From contig NZ_SPQK01000004.1 in assembly GCF_004570875.1 (NCBI RefSeq), positions 205,472 through 269,471 on the forward strand: a stretch of DNA of 64,000 nucleotides, read 5' to 3'. Made by a program: the position numbers and the translations under genes. Position 1 is the first letter of the stretch, and the number at the start of each line of letters is the position of its first letter. The stretch is from Blastococcus sp. CT_GayMR16 (GTDB taxonomy: Bacteria > Actinomycetota > Actinomycetes > Mycobacteriales > Geodermatophilaceae). The notes under the pieces are model-generated. The model worked only from the letters and a program-made list of their open reading frames with translations. It ran no database searches and was not told where the DNA came from. This document shows positions 1-6,047 of this stretch, in pieces.

Positions 1-129
1 GGCCTGCTGAAGCTGGCGCCGATCGTCCAGGCGGTCCCGGGCATCCCGGGCGGGCCGATCCTGCAGCTGGCTGCCAAGACCGTCGGCGGCGCCGGCGGCA
101 TGCTCGGCCGGCTGTTCGGCAGGGGCTAG
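1..129 (+). CDS. C-terminal end of an unidentified protein
   Basis: The window opens inside a rightward reading frame that ends with TAG at 127-129. The visible 42 residues are rich in Gly, Ala, Leu and Pro (ending MLGRLFGRG) and have no motif I recognise. The stop codon overlaps the stop of the leftward ferredoxin gene on the opposite strand (shared ctag), so the two transcription units converge with no spacer. Coding status rests on the clean GC-rich third positions and on the snug convergent end; the start and function lie outside the window. Confidence 0.5.
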   Translation, partial: GLLKLAPIVQAVPGIPGGPILQLAAKTVGGAGGMLGRLFGRG

Positions 130-329
130 CCGCCCCCGTCCCGGAGCTGCAGGGCCCGGGTCGGGCAGGCGGCGGCCACCCGTCTCGCGGTCCGGACCAG
201 GTCCGGAGGCAGCTCGCCGCGGACGAGCAACGGATAGCCCCACTCGTCGAGGCGAATGCCCTCGGGCAGCAGTTCGGCGCACAGGCCGTGGCCCGTGCAC
301 CGGATCGGGTCCACCCCGAGCCGGGTCAC
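126..329 (-). CDS. Three-cysteine ferredoxin ([3Fe-4S]-type)
   Basis: A 67-residue ferredoxin, probably a small soluble electron carrier. The sequence shows CTGHGLC near the N-terminus (Cys11 and Cys17) and ACPTRAL near the C-terminus (Cys55), the spacing of actinobacterial ferredoxins that bind a [3Fe-4S] cluster, in which the second cysteine of the usual CxxCxxC is absent. The GTG start at 329 is chosen because it overlaps the TGA of the upstream NuoF-like gene (GTGA), giving translational coupling. As the last gene of a five-gene leftward operon with an NADH-binding flavoprotein and a haem-type membrane protein, it is likely to carry electrons from or to the NuoF-like subunit. Its partner is inferred from position only. 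Confidence 0.85.
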   Translation of the reverse strand: MTRLGVDPIRCTGHGLCAELLPEGIRLDEWGYPLLVRGELPPDLVRTARRVAAACPTRALQLRDGGG

Positions 330-1537
330 CGCGTGCTCCCGGGCACCGGGAGGAACGGCTGTGCGGTGCGGGCGGTGCAGCGGCCGGTCCGGTGGAGGGC
401 CAGTTCGGGTTCGAAGACCCGCAGCGCGCTGGCGACGAGCCGCACGCTCGAGTCGGGATGGGAGCAGGCACCGCGCCCGGGCAGGAGCCCCGACCAGCGG
501 TGCACGTCGGCGAGCAGCCCGGACGGCGGAGGCGTCGGGCGGGCCAGCACATCCAGCGCGGCGGCGATGCGCGGCAGCCCGTTGAGACACGGCCCGCACT
601 GCCCGGCGGACTGCGCGGCGAGGTAGCCGACCACGCGCGCCGTCTCCCGCAGGCCGCAGCGGTCGGCGGGGAGGGCAGCGAGCACGCCCGCCCCCAGGGC
701 GGCGTCCGCCTGCGCGAGGCCGACCGGGTCGAGGGTCAGGTGCGCGGCGCGACCGGCCTCGACCCAGGTTCCCGCGTACCCGCCGATCAGCACCGCCTGC
801 ACTCCGTCGCCCAGGCGCAGGACGTCGCCCAGCCGCGAGCTGAGGGCGACGTCGACGACGTCCACCCAGGAGGTGCCGGCTATCTCCATCCGCCGCGTGA
901 CCAGCAGGGAGGATGCGGCGGCATCGTTCCCGCGGGCGACCAGGGCCAGCCGCGCGAGGGTCTCGACGTTCAGGACGAGCGTCGGGCGGCCGTCGACGCC
1001 TCTCTCCCGGACAGGGGGGAACTTGCTGCGCGGCAGCGGGGCCTTCCCGTCCAAGGCGGCGCAGAGCGCGGACTCCTCCCCCGCCAGGAACGTGCCCGCC
1101 ACCGGGCGCAGGCGGACCCCCAGCCGATCCCCGCGATCGCCGAGGAGGCGGGCCAGGCCTGGGAGCAGCGCCGGATCGGCCGCCAGGTAGGCGCTCGTCG
1201 CCCCCACTGCGGCGGCCGCGAGCGCGAGGCCGTCGAACACGAGGTGCGGCGCGCGGACGAGCAGGACGGCGTCCTTGGCCGCGGCCGGCTCCCCCTCGGA
1301 GCCGTTGGCGACGACGACCGGCGCCCGCCCGGTCGCGGCGGCAGCCGCGGCCACGCTCCGCAGCTTCGCTGCCGTAGGGAACCCGGCGCCACCCCGACCG
1401 GTCAGGGCGGCCCGCTCGACGAGCCCGTGCAGGTCGACCACGGGCAGCGCGCCGTGCGCGCCCAGGTGGTCGGCCATCTCAGGGCCCGGCACGTCGAGCG
1501 GGCCGCGGATCAGGAGAGGTGCGGTCATGGCGGTCAT
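326..1537 (-). CDS. NuoF-like NADH dehydrogenase flavoprotein
   Basis: A 403-residue protein related to the 51-kDa NADH- and FMN-binding subunit of complex I (NuoF) and to RnfC-type subunits. GRGGAGFPTAAKL (NADH site) and the FMN-site segment GSEGEPAAAKD are visible, followed by an SLBB-like middle region. The C-terminal iron-sulfur region is unusual: complex I has CxxCxxC plus a distal Cys, but here it reads SAGQCGPC with a later ACSHPD, so only three of four cysteines are kept and a cubane cluster may be incomplete or [3Fe-4S]. The ATG at 1537 overlaps the stop of the upstream ferric-reductase-like gene (ATGA); a second ATG lies at 1528. It probably feeds NADH electrons to the ferredoxin or the membrane cytochrome encoded beside it. 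Confidence 0.85.
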   Translation of the reverse strand: MTAMTAPLLIRGPLDVPGPEMADHLGAHGALPVVDLHGLVERAALTGRGGAGFPTAAKLRSVAAAAAATGRAPVVVANGSEGEPAAAKDAVLLVRAPHLVFDGLALAAAAVGATSAYLAADPALLPGLARLLGDRGDRLGVRLRPVAGTFLAGEESALCAALDGKAPLPRSKFPPVRERGVDGRPTLVLNVETLARLALVARGNDAAASSLLVTRRMEIAGTSWVDVVDVALSSRLGDVLRLGDGVQAVLIGGYAGTWVEAGRAAHLTLDPVGLAQADAALGAGVLAALPADRCGLRETARVVGYLAAQSAGQCGPCLNGLPRIAAALDVLARPTPPPSGLLADVHRWSGLLPGRGACSHPDSSVRLVASALRVFEPELALHRTGRCTARTAQPFLPVPGSTR

Positions 1538-2154
1538 CCGTTCCGGAAGACGCCCACCGGGCGTCCGGTCGACAGGGCGGCGGAGGTGCTGGCAAGGGCG
1601 GCGGCTGCCCGTTCGAAGGGGGGTGGCGTTGTGCGCCGGGCCCGCAGAGCGGCGGCCGAGGCCCAGGTCGTGGCGACCGCGCAGGCCAGGACGACGGCGA
1701 GCAGCCACCCCCCGCCGAGGTCGGTGCCGGCGGTGAGGCCGTGCACGAAGGCCAGCGGCCAGAGCACATATGTCGTCAGGTGCACGGCCTTCCAGACCCG
1801 CTGCGGCAGCCGCTCGCGCAGCAGGCTGGTGACGACCACCAGCAGGAGCAGGTCCGCCGCGAGGGTGCCGAGGCCGATCGCGAGCGGCCGGTACCCGGCG
1901 GTGAACGGGACGAGGACGTCGGCGGTCCCGATGTCGACGTAGGAGTCGACGACGGCGGTGAGCACGTGGGTGACGAGCAGCAGCGCCGTGAGGAGCCCGA
2001 CGTTGCGGTGCAGGCCGGTGACGGCGAAGCGCGGCAGCCCTGGCACCCGTCCGTGCCGGCGGACGACCGTGCCCAGGACGACGGTGACCGTCATCAGCAC
2101 CAGCGTGACGATGCCCGTGGCCCGGTTGAGGTACCAGAGCACCTCGCCGGTCAC
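1534..2154 (-). CDS. Ferric-reductase-like transmembrane haem protein
   Basis: A 206-residue membrane protein with about five or six hydrophobic helices and histidines placed in helices as in YedZ/MsrQ and ferric-reductase-like domains (LHRNVGLL, THVLTAV, AVHLTTY, FVHGL), suggesting bound b-type haem. It lacks the FAD/NAD domain of NADPH-oxidase-type ferric reductases; this role may be supplied by the NuoF-like protein downstream. The GTG start at 2154 overlaps the ApbE stop (GTGA). Positions in the operon suggest it is the membrane end of an electron chain with the flavoprotein and ferredoxin. The acceptor is unknown. A C-terminal tail of about 45 residues is polar and probably cytoplasmic. 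Confidence 0.8.
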   Translation of the reverse strand: MTGEVLWYLNRATGIVTLVLMTVTVVLGTVVRRHGRVPGLPRFAVTGLHRNVGLLTALLLVTHVLTAVVDSYVDIGTADVLVPFTAGYRPLAIGLGTLAADLLLLVVVTSLLRERLPQRVWKAVHLTTYVLWPLAFVHGLTAGTDLGGGWLLAVVLACAVATTWASAAALRARRTTPPPFERAAAALASTSAALSTGRPVGVFRNG

Positions 2155-3071
2155 GCGGCCTGCTCCACGGGCCAGCCGCCGGCGGTGAGCACCTGACCGT
2201 CGGGAGTCACGAGGCGGACGGGCAGGTGCGCCGCACGAAGCAGCGACCAGATCCGGTGACCACGGACGACGGCTGCGGTGCTCAGCACGTTCGCGTCGAC
2301 GCAGGTGCCCGCGGCCGCGGAGACGGTCCGCCAGGCCGGCACCGGCGGCAAACCGGTGCGGGGGTCGATGAGGTGGTTGAGCCACAGCCCGTCGCGCTGC
2401 CAGCGACGCGCGCGGACCGACGAGGTGGCCAGGCCACCGTCGTGGAGGGTGACGACTGCGGCGGGCCCGGCCGGCTCGGCGTCCGGATTGCCGGTGACGT
2501 CCTCGACCCGGATCCGCCAGCCACCCTCGGGAGCCGGGCCGGCGACGGCGATGTCGCCGCCGATCGAGACCAGGCAGCCGCTGCCGGTCGCTGCGGTGAC
2601 GGCACCGGCCGCGGTGTCGGCGGTCCACGCCTTGGCAGTGGCGCCGAGGTCCAGCCGGACGCCGGGGGCGACGCGGACGCGGCCGGCGTCCTCGTCGAGC
2701 TCGATGGTGCGCCAGCCGGGTGCGGGGGTGGCGACGACGATCCCGTCCGCGGAGATCTCGGAGACGTCGCGGTCGTAGCCGAGCCCGGAGAGGGCGGCGC
2801 CGACGGTCGGGTCGACGTCCCCGTCGGTGAGCCGGGCGGCGCGGAGGGCGACGGCGATCAGTTCGGTGAACAGCGGGCTGATCGTCGTCCATTCGCCGTG
2901 GGCCGTGTCGACCGCGGCGAGCTCGGAGTCCTCGCGGAAGCGGCTGGCGGCGAGGTCGACGTCGGCCAGCAGGTCGGTCACCAGCTCGCGGGCGTCGTCC
3001 AGCGCGGCGGGGTCGGTGACGGCGACGCGGACGCGACAGGTCCACGCCGTCCAGTCGGCGGCGGCGATCAC
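2151..3071 (-). CDS. ApbE-family FAD:protein FMN transferase
   Basis: A 306-residue ApbE-like enzyme. The family moves FMN from FAD onto a Ser/Thr of a target protein using Mg2+. Conserved segments are visible: FREDSEL near the N-terminus, DVDPTVG, LDLGATAKAWTAD (flavin/metal region) and NHLIDPRTGLP near the C-terminus. There is no signal peptide or lipobox, so unlike many ApbE proteins it should act in the cytoplasm. The GTG start at 3071 overlaps the stop of the small exported protein upstream (GTGA). No FMN_bind-domain substrate with a D-x-x-(S/T)-G-A-T motif is seen in this operon or in the rest of the window, so its target is probably elsewhere or is an unrecognised partner. Confidence 0.9.
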   Translation of the reverse strand: MIAAADWTAWTCRVRVAVTDPAALDDARELVTDLLADVDLAASRFREDSELAAVDTAHGEWTTISPLFTELIAVALRAARLTDGDVDPTVGAALSGLGYDRDVSEISADGIVVATPAPGWRTIELDEDAGRVRVAPGVRLDLGATAKAWTADTAAGAVTAATGSGCLVSIGGDIAVAGPAPEGGWRIRVEDVTGNPDAEPAGPAAVVTLHDGGLATSSVRARRWQRDGLWLNHLIDPRTGLPPVPAWRTVSAAAGTCVDANVLSTAAVVRGHRIWSLLRAAHLPVRLVTPDGQVLTAGGWPVEQAA

Positions 3072-3331
3072 GATCCACCGCTCGAGGCGTGCGAGCCGCT
3101 GGAACCGGTGGTCCCCAGCGACTGCGAGGGCGCGGTGAACTGATCCGTGCCGGTGGTCGTGCCCGAGTCGTCGGACGAAGCCTCGTCGGTCGTCGCGGCC
3201 GAGGCGGTGTCAGCGGCCACGTACCAGGCGAGTCCGCCGGTGCCGACGACGGCGGCGGCACCCAGGGCGGCGGTCGTGACGCGGAGCCGGTGGACTCCGG
3301 TACGGCGGGCCGTGAAGGGGTCGTTCTGCAT
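3068..3331 (-). CDS. Small Ser/Gly/Thr-rich exported protein
   Basis: An 87-residue protein that opens the leftward flavin/ferredoxin operon. Residues 1-20 are basic, a hydrophobic helix spans about 19-42 (ALGAAAVVGTGGLAW), and the rest is low-complexity Thr/Ser/Gly, ending SGSHASSGGS. It is either a membrane-anchored protein with a disordered extracytoplasmic tail or a secreted peptide. The ATG at 3331 has a good Shine-Dalgarno (GAGGAG) six bases upstream. FMN_bind proteins that ApbE modifies often start with a similar signal and Ser/Thr-rich linker, but the FMN_bind domain is missing here, so this could be a shortened relative. No other function can be inferred. Confidence 0.65.
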   Translation of the reverse strand: MQNDPFTARRTGVHRLRVTTAALGAAAVVGTGGLAWYVAADTASAATTDEASSDDSGTTTGTDQFTAPSQSLGTTGSSGSHASSGGS

Positions 3332-3471
3332 GGCGGGCTCCTCAGGTCGTCAGTGACGACGGTGAGGGCTCGACCTCCGCCCAGCCGGTGTACCGGCTGT
3401 GCGCCGGCTGTGAACGTGGGAGCGGCAGGCTCCGGTCGAGCGAGGAGCATCTGGCAGGCTGGCGGCACTCC

Positions 3472-3548
3472 GGGGCGGTAGCTCAGCTGGTCAGAGCATG
3501 GGACTCATAATCCCTGGGTCGTGGGTTCGAGCCCCACCCGCCCCACCA
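3472..3548 (+). tRNA. tRNA-Met(CAT), elongator type, with encoded CCA
   Basis: The acceptor stem GGGGCGG (3472-3478) pairs with CCGCCCC (3538-3544), followed by discriminator A and an encoded CCA. The D-loop GCTCAGCTGGTCAGAGC, anticodon loop CTCATAA with anticodon CAT (3506-3508) and T-arm GGGTTCGAGCCCC are intact. The lack of an unpaired first base and the overall sequence favour elongator rather than initiator tRNA; a tRNA-Ile2 with modified C34 cannot be excluded. Its 3' half, from the anticodon loop on, is repeated at 16219-16262 and is the insertion site of the mobile element. Confidence 0.95.
3504..3547. repeat. Left attachment repeat (attL) within tRNA-Met
   Basis: 44 bp running from the anticodon loop (CTCATAATCCC) through the T-arm to CCGCCCCACC. 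It is identical to 16219-16262. This copy belongs to the intact tRNA gene, so integration kept the tRNA functional, as expected for tRNA-targeting tyrosine integrases. Confidence 0.95.
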
Positions 3549-3936
3549 TGAATCGCCTGGTCAGCGGCTTGCTGGCCCGGCTCGGACGTTGGTAGTTCCA
3601 CCGTTGCCCCACCGGTTGACCCAACTAGCTGTGGATAACTGTGCGCAGCACAGCTCGTCCAATCCCCCGCGCTCCCTTGGCCGATCTGTATGTCCGTGTA
3701 CGGTGGCCGGGCAACTGGCGCAGTACCTCGTAAACGTCACCCCGCATCGAGCGGGGTCGCTAAAGGCCCACACGGAGCCCCTGCCCCGCCATCGAGCGGG
3801 CGAGCAAACCGTGGACCCGCGCTGCACGGACTGGCGCGCAAGTCGGGCGAACTCAGATGACACCCCCTCTGGGTTCGGTCCGGCTTCTTTTCGTTCTCGG
3901 GCGGAACCCTCCACTTCTTCTGGAGGACGACCCACC
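3549..3936. other. Left end of the element, non-coding, possible integrase arm site
   Basis: About 390 bases with no convincing gene: an open frame runs through it into the HTH gene but has atypical composition and no start with a ribosome site. It holds TTGACCCAACT at 3616-3626, which recurs in the same orientation at 16088-16098 near the right end; such paired sites could be integrase or excisionase arm sites. It also holds two copies of ATCGAGCGGG (near 3746 and 3791). The stretch probably carries the promoter of the 3937 gene, though I see no clear -35/-10 pair. Confidence 0.5.
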
Positions 3937-4140
3937 ATGCCCACCACCAAGCTCAGCCCATCGGACCAGATGTGGTCCGACAAGGAGGCCGCCGCCTTCC
4001 TCGGCGTCTCCTGTGTGACCGTTCGCCGGCTCCGCTACCGAGGCGTACTGCCGTACCGCAAGGTCGGCGCCGCCGTGCGCATCCCGCGTAGCGCTGTGCT
4101 CGCCTACGGGGCGCCCCAGACCAACGACGGTGCGGCATGA
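3937..4140 (+). CDS. Small HTH protein, excisionase (Xis)-like
   Basis: A 67-residue DNA-binding protein. The core SDKEAAAFLGVSCVTVRRLRYRGVLPYRKVGAAVRIPRSAV matches the MerR-like/HTH_17 fold of excisionases and SinI/BldC-type small regulators: helix-turn-helix, then the wing that ends in R-I-P. The ATG at 3937 has a strong ribosome site (GGAGGA, 3922-3927) and the gene ends in ATGA shared with the next gene. Position next to the left attachment site fits a directionality factor for the integrase at 10925, although integrase and Xis are often adjacent and here they are 7 kb apart. In the excised circle, however, the left end lies next to the right end. Confidence 0.75.
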   Translation: MPTTKLSPSDQMWSDKEAAAFLGVSCVTVRRLRYRGVLPYRKVGAAVRIPRSAVLAYGAPQTNDGAA

Positions 4141-4541
4141 CCCGCGCCGTGGTCATCCGGGTGCTGGATCGCCAATGGATCCCGCTTCAGGTTGCGGAGC
4201 GCGCCATGAGGCAACAGGCGGAAGAGCTGCGAGCCGAGCGAGAGACGCAGGACGTCAGTCTGCGACCGGCCGTCAACGCGGACATCGCGCAGGTTCTCGC
4301 AGCGGCTACTCAGGTTCGCGCCATGTGGACAGCGCAGGAGCGGGAAGTTGACCTTGACGACATCGACGGTCTGTGGGACCCGATGATCGACCAGTTCGGC
4401 TCTCTACCCCCGTTGGCCGAGGTGCTGCCCGAGCAGGGCTTCCGGCTGTGCGGCACGAGAGTCGCCGTGTTCCTGCGGTTCGCGGACAGCACCTCCACTG
4501 AGGACCCCGAAGTGGTCTGGGTGGACGAGTTCTCGGCGTAG
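4137..4541 (+). CDS. Hypothetical protein, element operon
   Basis: 134 residues, not recognised. The first half is helical and charged (AERAMRQQAEELRAERETQD), perhaps a short coiled coil; the second half is acidic with the segment DDIDGLWDPMIDQFGSLPPLAEVLPEQGF, then a beta-rich end. The ATG overlaps the stop of the Xis-like gene (ATGA), so the two are translated together. No Cys motif, signal or membrane segment is seen. It may be an accessory factor for excision or control of the element, but only the coupling supports this. Confidence 0.6.
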   Translation: MTRAVVIRVLDRQWIPLQVAERAMRQQAEELRAERETQDVSLRPAVNADIAQVLAAATQVRAMWTAQEREVDLDDIDGLWDPMIDQFGSLPPLAEVLPEQGFRLCGTRVAVFLRFADSTSTEDPEVVWVDEFSA

Positions 4542-4566
4542 TTCAGTTCGGCTGACCCGCCCCTCT

Positions 4567-4616
4567 GTCACCCCACGCCACGCCCCTTCTCGTCTTGAGG
4601 AGTGGCGTGGGGTGAC
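4567..4616 (+). terminator. Perfect 15-bp inverted repeat after 4541
   Basis: GTCACCCCACGCCAC (4567-4581) and GTGGCGTGGGGTGAC (4602-4616) pair perfectly around a 20-base loop, 25 bases after the stop of the preceding gene. There is no clear T-tract, as is usual in high-GC actinobacteria. Likely a terminator; a protein-binding palindrome is an alternative. Confidence 0.6.
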
Positions 4617-4802
4617 CCGCGCGGATGGGCTGTTCCGTACTGCCCGGATGCTCTTTGCCAACTCAACAGCGGTATTTCTGAACGCAAGTTCCACTTCCCG
4701 TCGACTAGCGGGCTGAAAGATTCCCACGCGGCTCCGTCCAGCCGCTGTTTAGTGGTTGTTGCGGCCGCATAAAGCCGCCACCACCGACCACCGGAGGCAA
4801 TC

Positions 4803-4979
4803 TTGTTTCGACCACGAGGTAGGCCGACCATCGCGGGCAGCGAACTGCGTGTACGGCTCACCGACAGTGACCGTCGATACGTCGAGTCGATGAGTCGCGT
4901 CATGAACGTCAGCTACTCCGAATTCTTTCGAATGGTGCTGAAGACCATCCGCGAAGAGAACAGGGAGATTGTCCGATGA
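4803..4979 (+). CDS. Ribbon-helix-helix (CopG/Arc-like) protein, TTG start
   Basis: A 58-residue protein starting FRPRGRPTIAGSELRVRLTD. The strand 'ELRVRLTDSD' followed by two helices (DRRYVESMSRVMNVSYSEFFRMVLKTI) is typical of ribbon-helix-helix DNA-binding proteins such as plasmid copy-number repressors and partition or antitoxin proteins. The TTG at 4803 is the only start that keeps the strand and it has GGAGG nine bases upstream; no ATG or GTG precedes it in frame. The stop overlaps the next ATG (ATGA). It could repress the replication operon downstream. The preceding ~185 bases, after the hairpin, probably hold its promoter. Confidence 0.72.
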   Translation: MFRPRGRPTIAGSELRVRLTDSDRRYVESMSRVMNVSYSEFFRMVLKTIREENREIVR

Positions 4980-5152
4980 GTTACACGCCGAACCTTCGAG
5001 CACTGGAGACGGCTATCGGCCACTTGCGCGAAGGACTGACCGCCGTCGACGACGACGTGTTGGTGCTGCGGGACCGCGAGAAGCGCCTGGCCGCCATGGA
5101 AGCCGAAGACGACGGCGACCTGGCCGCGCAGTACGGATTGGAGGCGAACTGA
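4976..5152 (+). CDS. Small hypothetical helical protein
   Basis: 58 residues starting MSYTPNLRALETAIGHLREG. The composition is helical and acidic, with heptad-like leucines (LVLRDREKRLAAMEAED) suggesting a short coiled coil. The ATG overlaps the stop of the ribbon-helix-helix gene and the stop lies one base before the GTG of the next gene, so all three form one translational unit. No family recognised. It resembles small scaffold or spacer proteins often found between a phage-like repressor and replication genes, which is inference only. Confidence 0.65.
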   Translation: MSYTPNLRALETAIGHLREGLTAVDDDVLVLRDREKRLAAMEAEDDGDLAAQYGLEAN

Positions 5153-5153
5153 C

Positions 5154-5606
5154 GTGGGCGTCTTGGACGTGGGCGTGTCCCGCACCCCAGCTCAGGCGCG
5201 GGCCGCACTTCAGGAGCTGAACGCTCCGAACCCGGTCGTGTTCGAGCAGGTCAAGAAGGAAGTGGAACGCCGCATCGGGGAGTTGACCGGCCCTGTCGTG
5301 CAGGGCGCTCAGGACAGCCTCGCCGCGATGAACGAGGAAGCAGCCGAGCTGATCCAGGCGGCTGCCGAACACGACGAGGCGCTGGAAGCTCTGCGCCGCC
5401 GGATCAAGCGCCGCGAGATCACTGCGAAGGACGCCCGCAAGGAGCGCGACCGCATCCGTCGCGAGGAGATGAAGCTCAGCCAGCTTCTGGACTCCATCAC
5501 GGCTGCGCACGAGCGCGAGGTCTATGTGCGTGACCACCCGGAGGACGTGCTCAACGTTCTCTACGAGCGGTATCCGGCACTTCCCCGGCCGCAGTTCCCG
5601 ATCTGA
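5154..5606 (+). CDS. Coiled-coil hypothetical protein
   Basis: 150 residues from a GTG one base after the previous stop. Residues about 30-130 are almost all helical with charged heptads (EALRRRIKRREITAKDARKERDRIRREEMKLSQLLDSI), a long coiled coil or helical hairpin. The C-terminal part HEREVYVRDHPEDVLNVLYERYPALPRPQFPI is more globular. No catalytic motif. It closes the 4803-5606 operon, followed by a hairpin. Possible structural or partition-related role for the element is only an inference from the ribbon-helix-helix neighbour. Confidence 0.7.
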   Translation: MGVLDVGVSRTPAQARAALQELNAPNPVVFEQVKKEVERRIGELTGPVVQGAQDSLAAMNEEAAELIQAAAEHDEALEALRRRIKRREITAKDARKERDRIRREEMKLSQLLDSITAAHEREVYVRDHPEDVLNVLYERYPALPRPQFPI

Positions 5607-5616
5607 CCCAGATAGT

Positions 5617-5675
5617 CGAAAGAGCCGGGGCGGCAGCAGTTGCTCGACACGGCTTCTGCTACCCCGGCTCTTTCG
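5617..5675 (+). terminator. Strong inverted repeat after the coiled-coil gene
   Basis: CGAAAGAGCCGGGG (5617-5630) pairs perfectly with CCCCGGCTCTTTCG (5662-5675); inner bases GCAG/CTGC extend the stem. It lies 11 bases after the stop at 5606 and ends in a short T-run on the descending arm. Best read as the terminator of the 4803-5606 operon. Confidence 0.75.
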
Positions 5676-5702
5676 GCCAACACATCCACCAAGGAGGCCC
5701 GA

Positions 5703-6047
5703 ATGGGCACTACCACACTAACCCAGGCACGCACCCTGCGGTCATCCGGTTCCCCGCTGAGTGGTCGAGAAATTTTGATGCTCCGTGGATCACACGAGGT
5801 CGCTCTAGCGCCGAATGGAACGCCGTCGACCGTTAGTGATCTGGTTGAGCGGTGGCTCGAAATAAGTCACGATCCGACAATGCCGATTGACGTTCTCCGC
5901 AGAGAACTGCGGCTGGCCCTGTACGGCGAGGCGCCGGACTTCCGAACTGAGTGCGCGTGGCAGCGGCTTGCCGACCAAGACCTCGCGGACGCCGTGAGCG
6001 ACGACGTGGTGCGGCTCGTCCGCCGCAGCAGCCGGGGTCGTCGGTGA
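5703..6047 (+). CDS. Hypothetical protein preceding the replication gene
   Basis: 114 residues, unrecognised. The ATG at 5703 is preferred because AAGGAGG lies six bases upstream; a longer frame starting in the terminator hairpin is unlikely. The protein has a Thr-rich start, a middle segment with VSDLVERWLEISHDPTMPID and a basic tail (VRLVRRSSRGRR). The stop overlaps the GTG start of the prim-pol gene (GTGA), so it is co-translated with the replication protein and may be a replication accessory or regulatory protein. Confidence 0.6.
   Translation: MGTTTLTQARTLRSSGSPLSGREILMLRGSHEVALAPNGTPSTVSDLVERWLEISHDPTMPIDVLRRELRLALYGEAPDFRTECAWQRLADQDLADAVSDDVVRLVRRSSRGRR

Noticed and set aside
3589..3936. 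Rightward open frame upstream of the Xis-like gene
   Set aside because: Composition (many Ser/Arg/Pro/His and no clear start) is unlike a protein, and the strong ribosome site at 3922 serves ATG 3937 instead.
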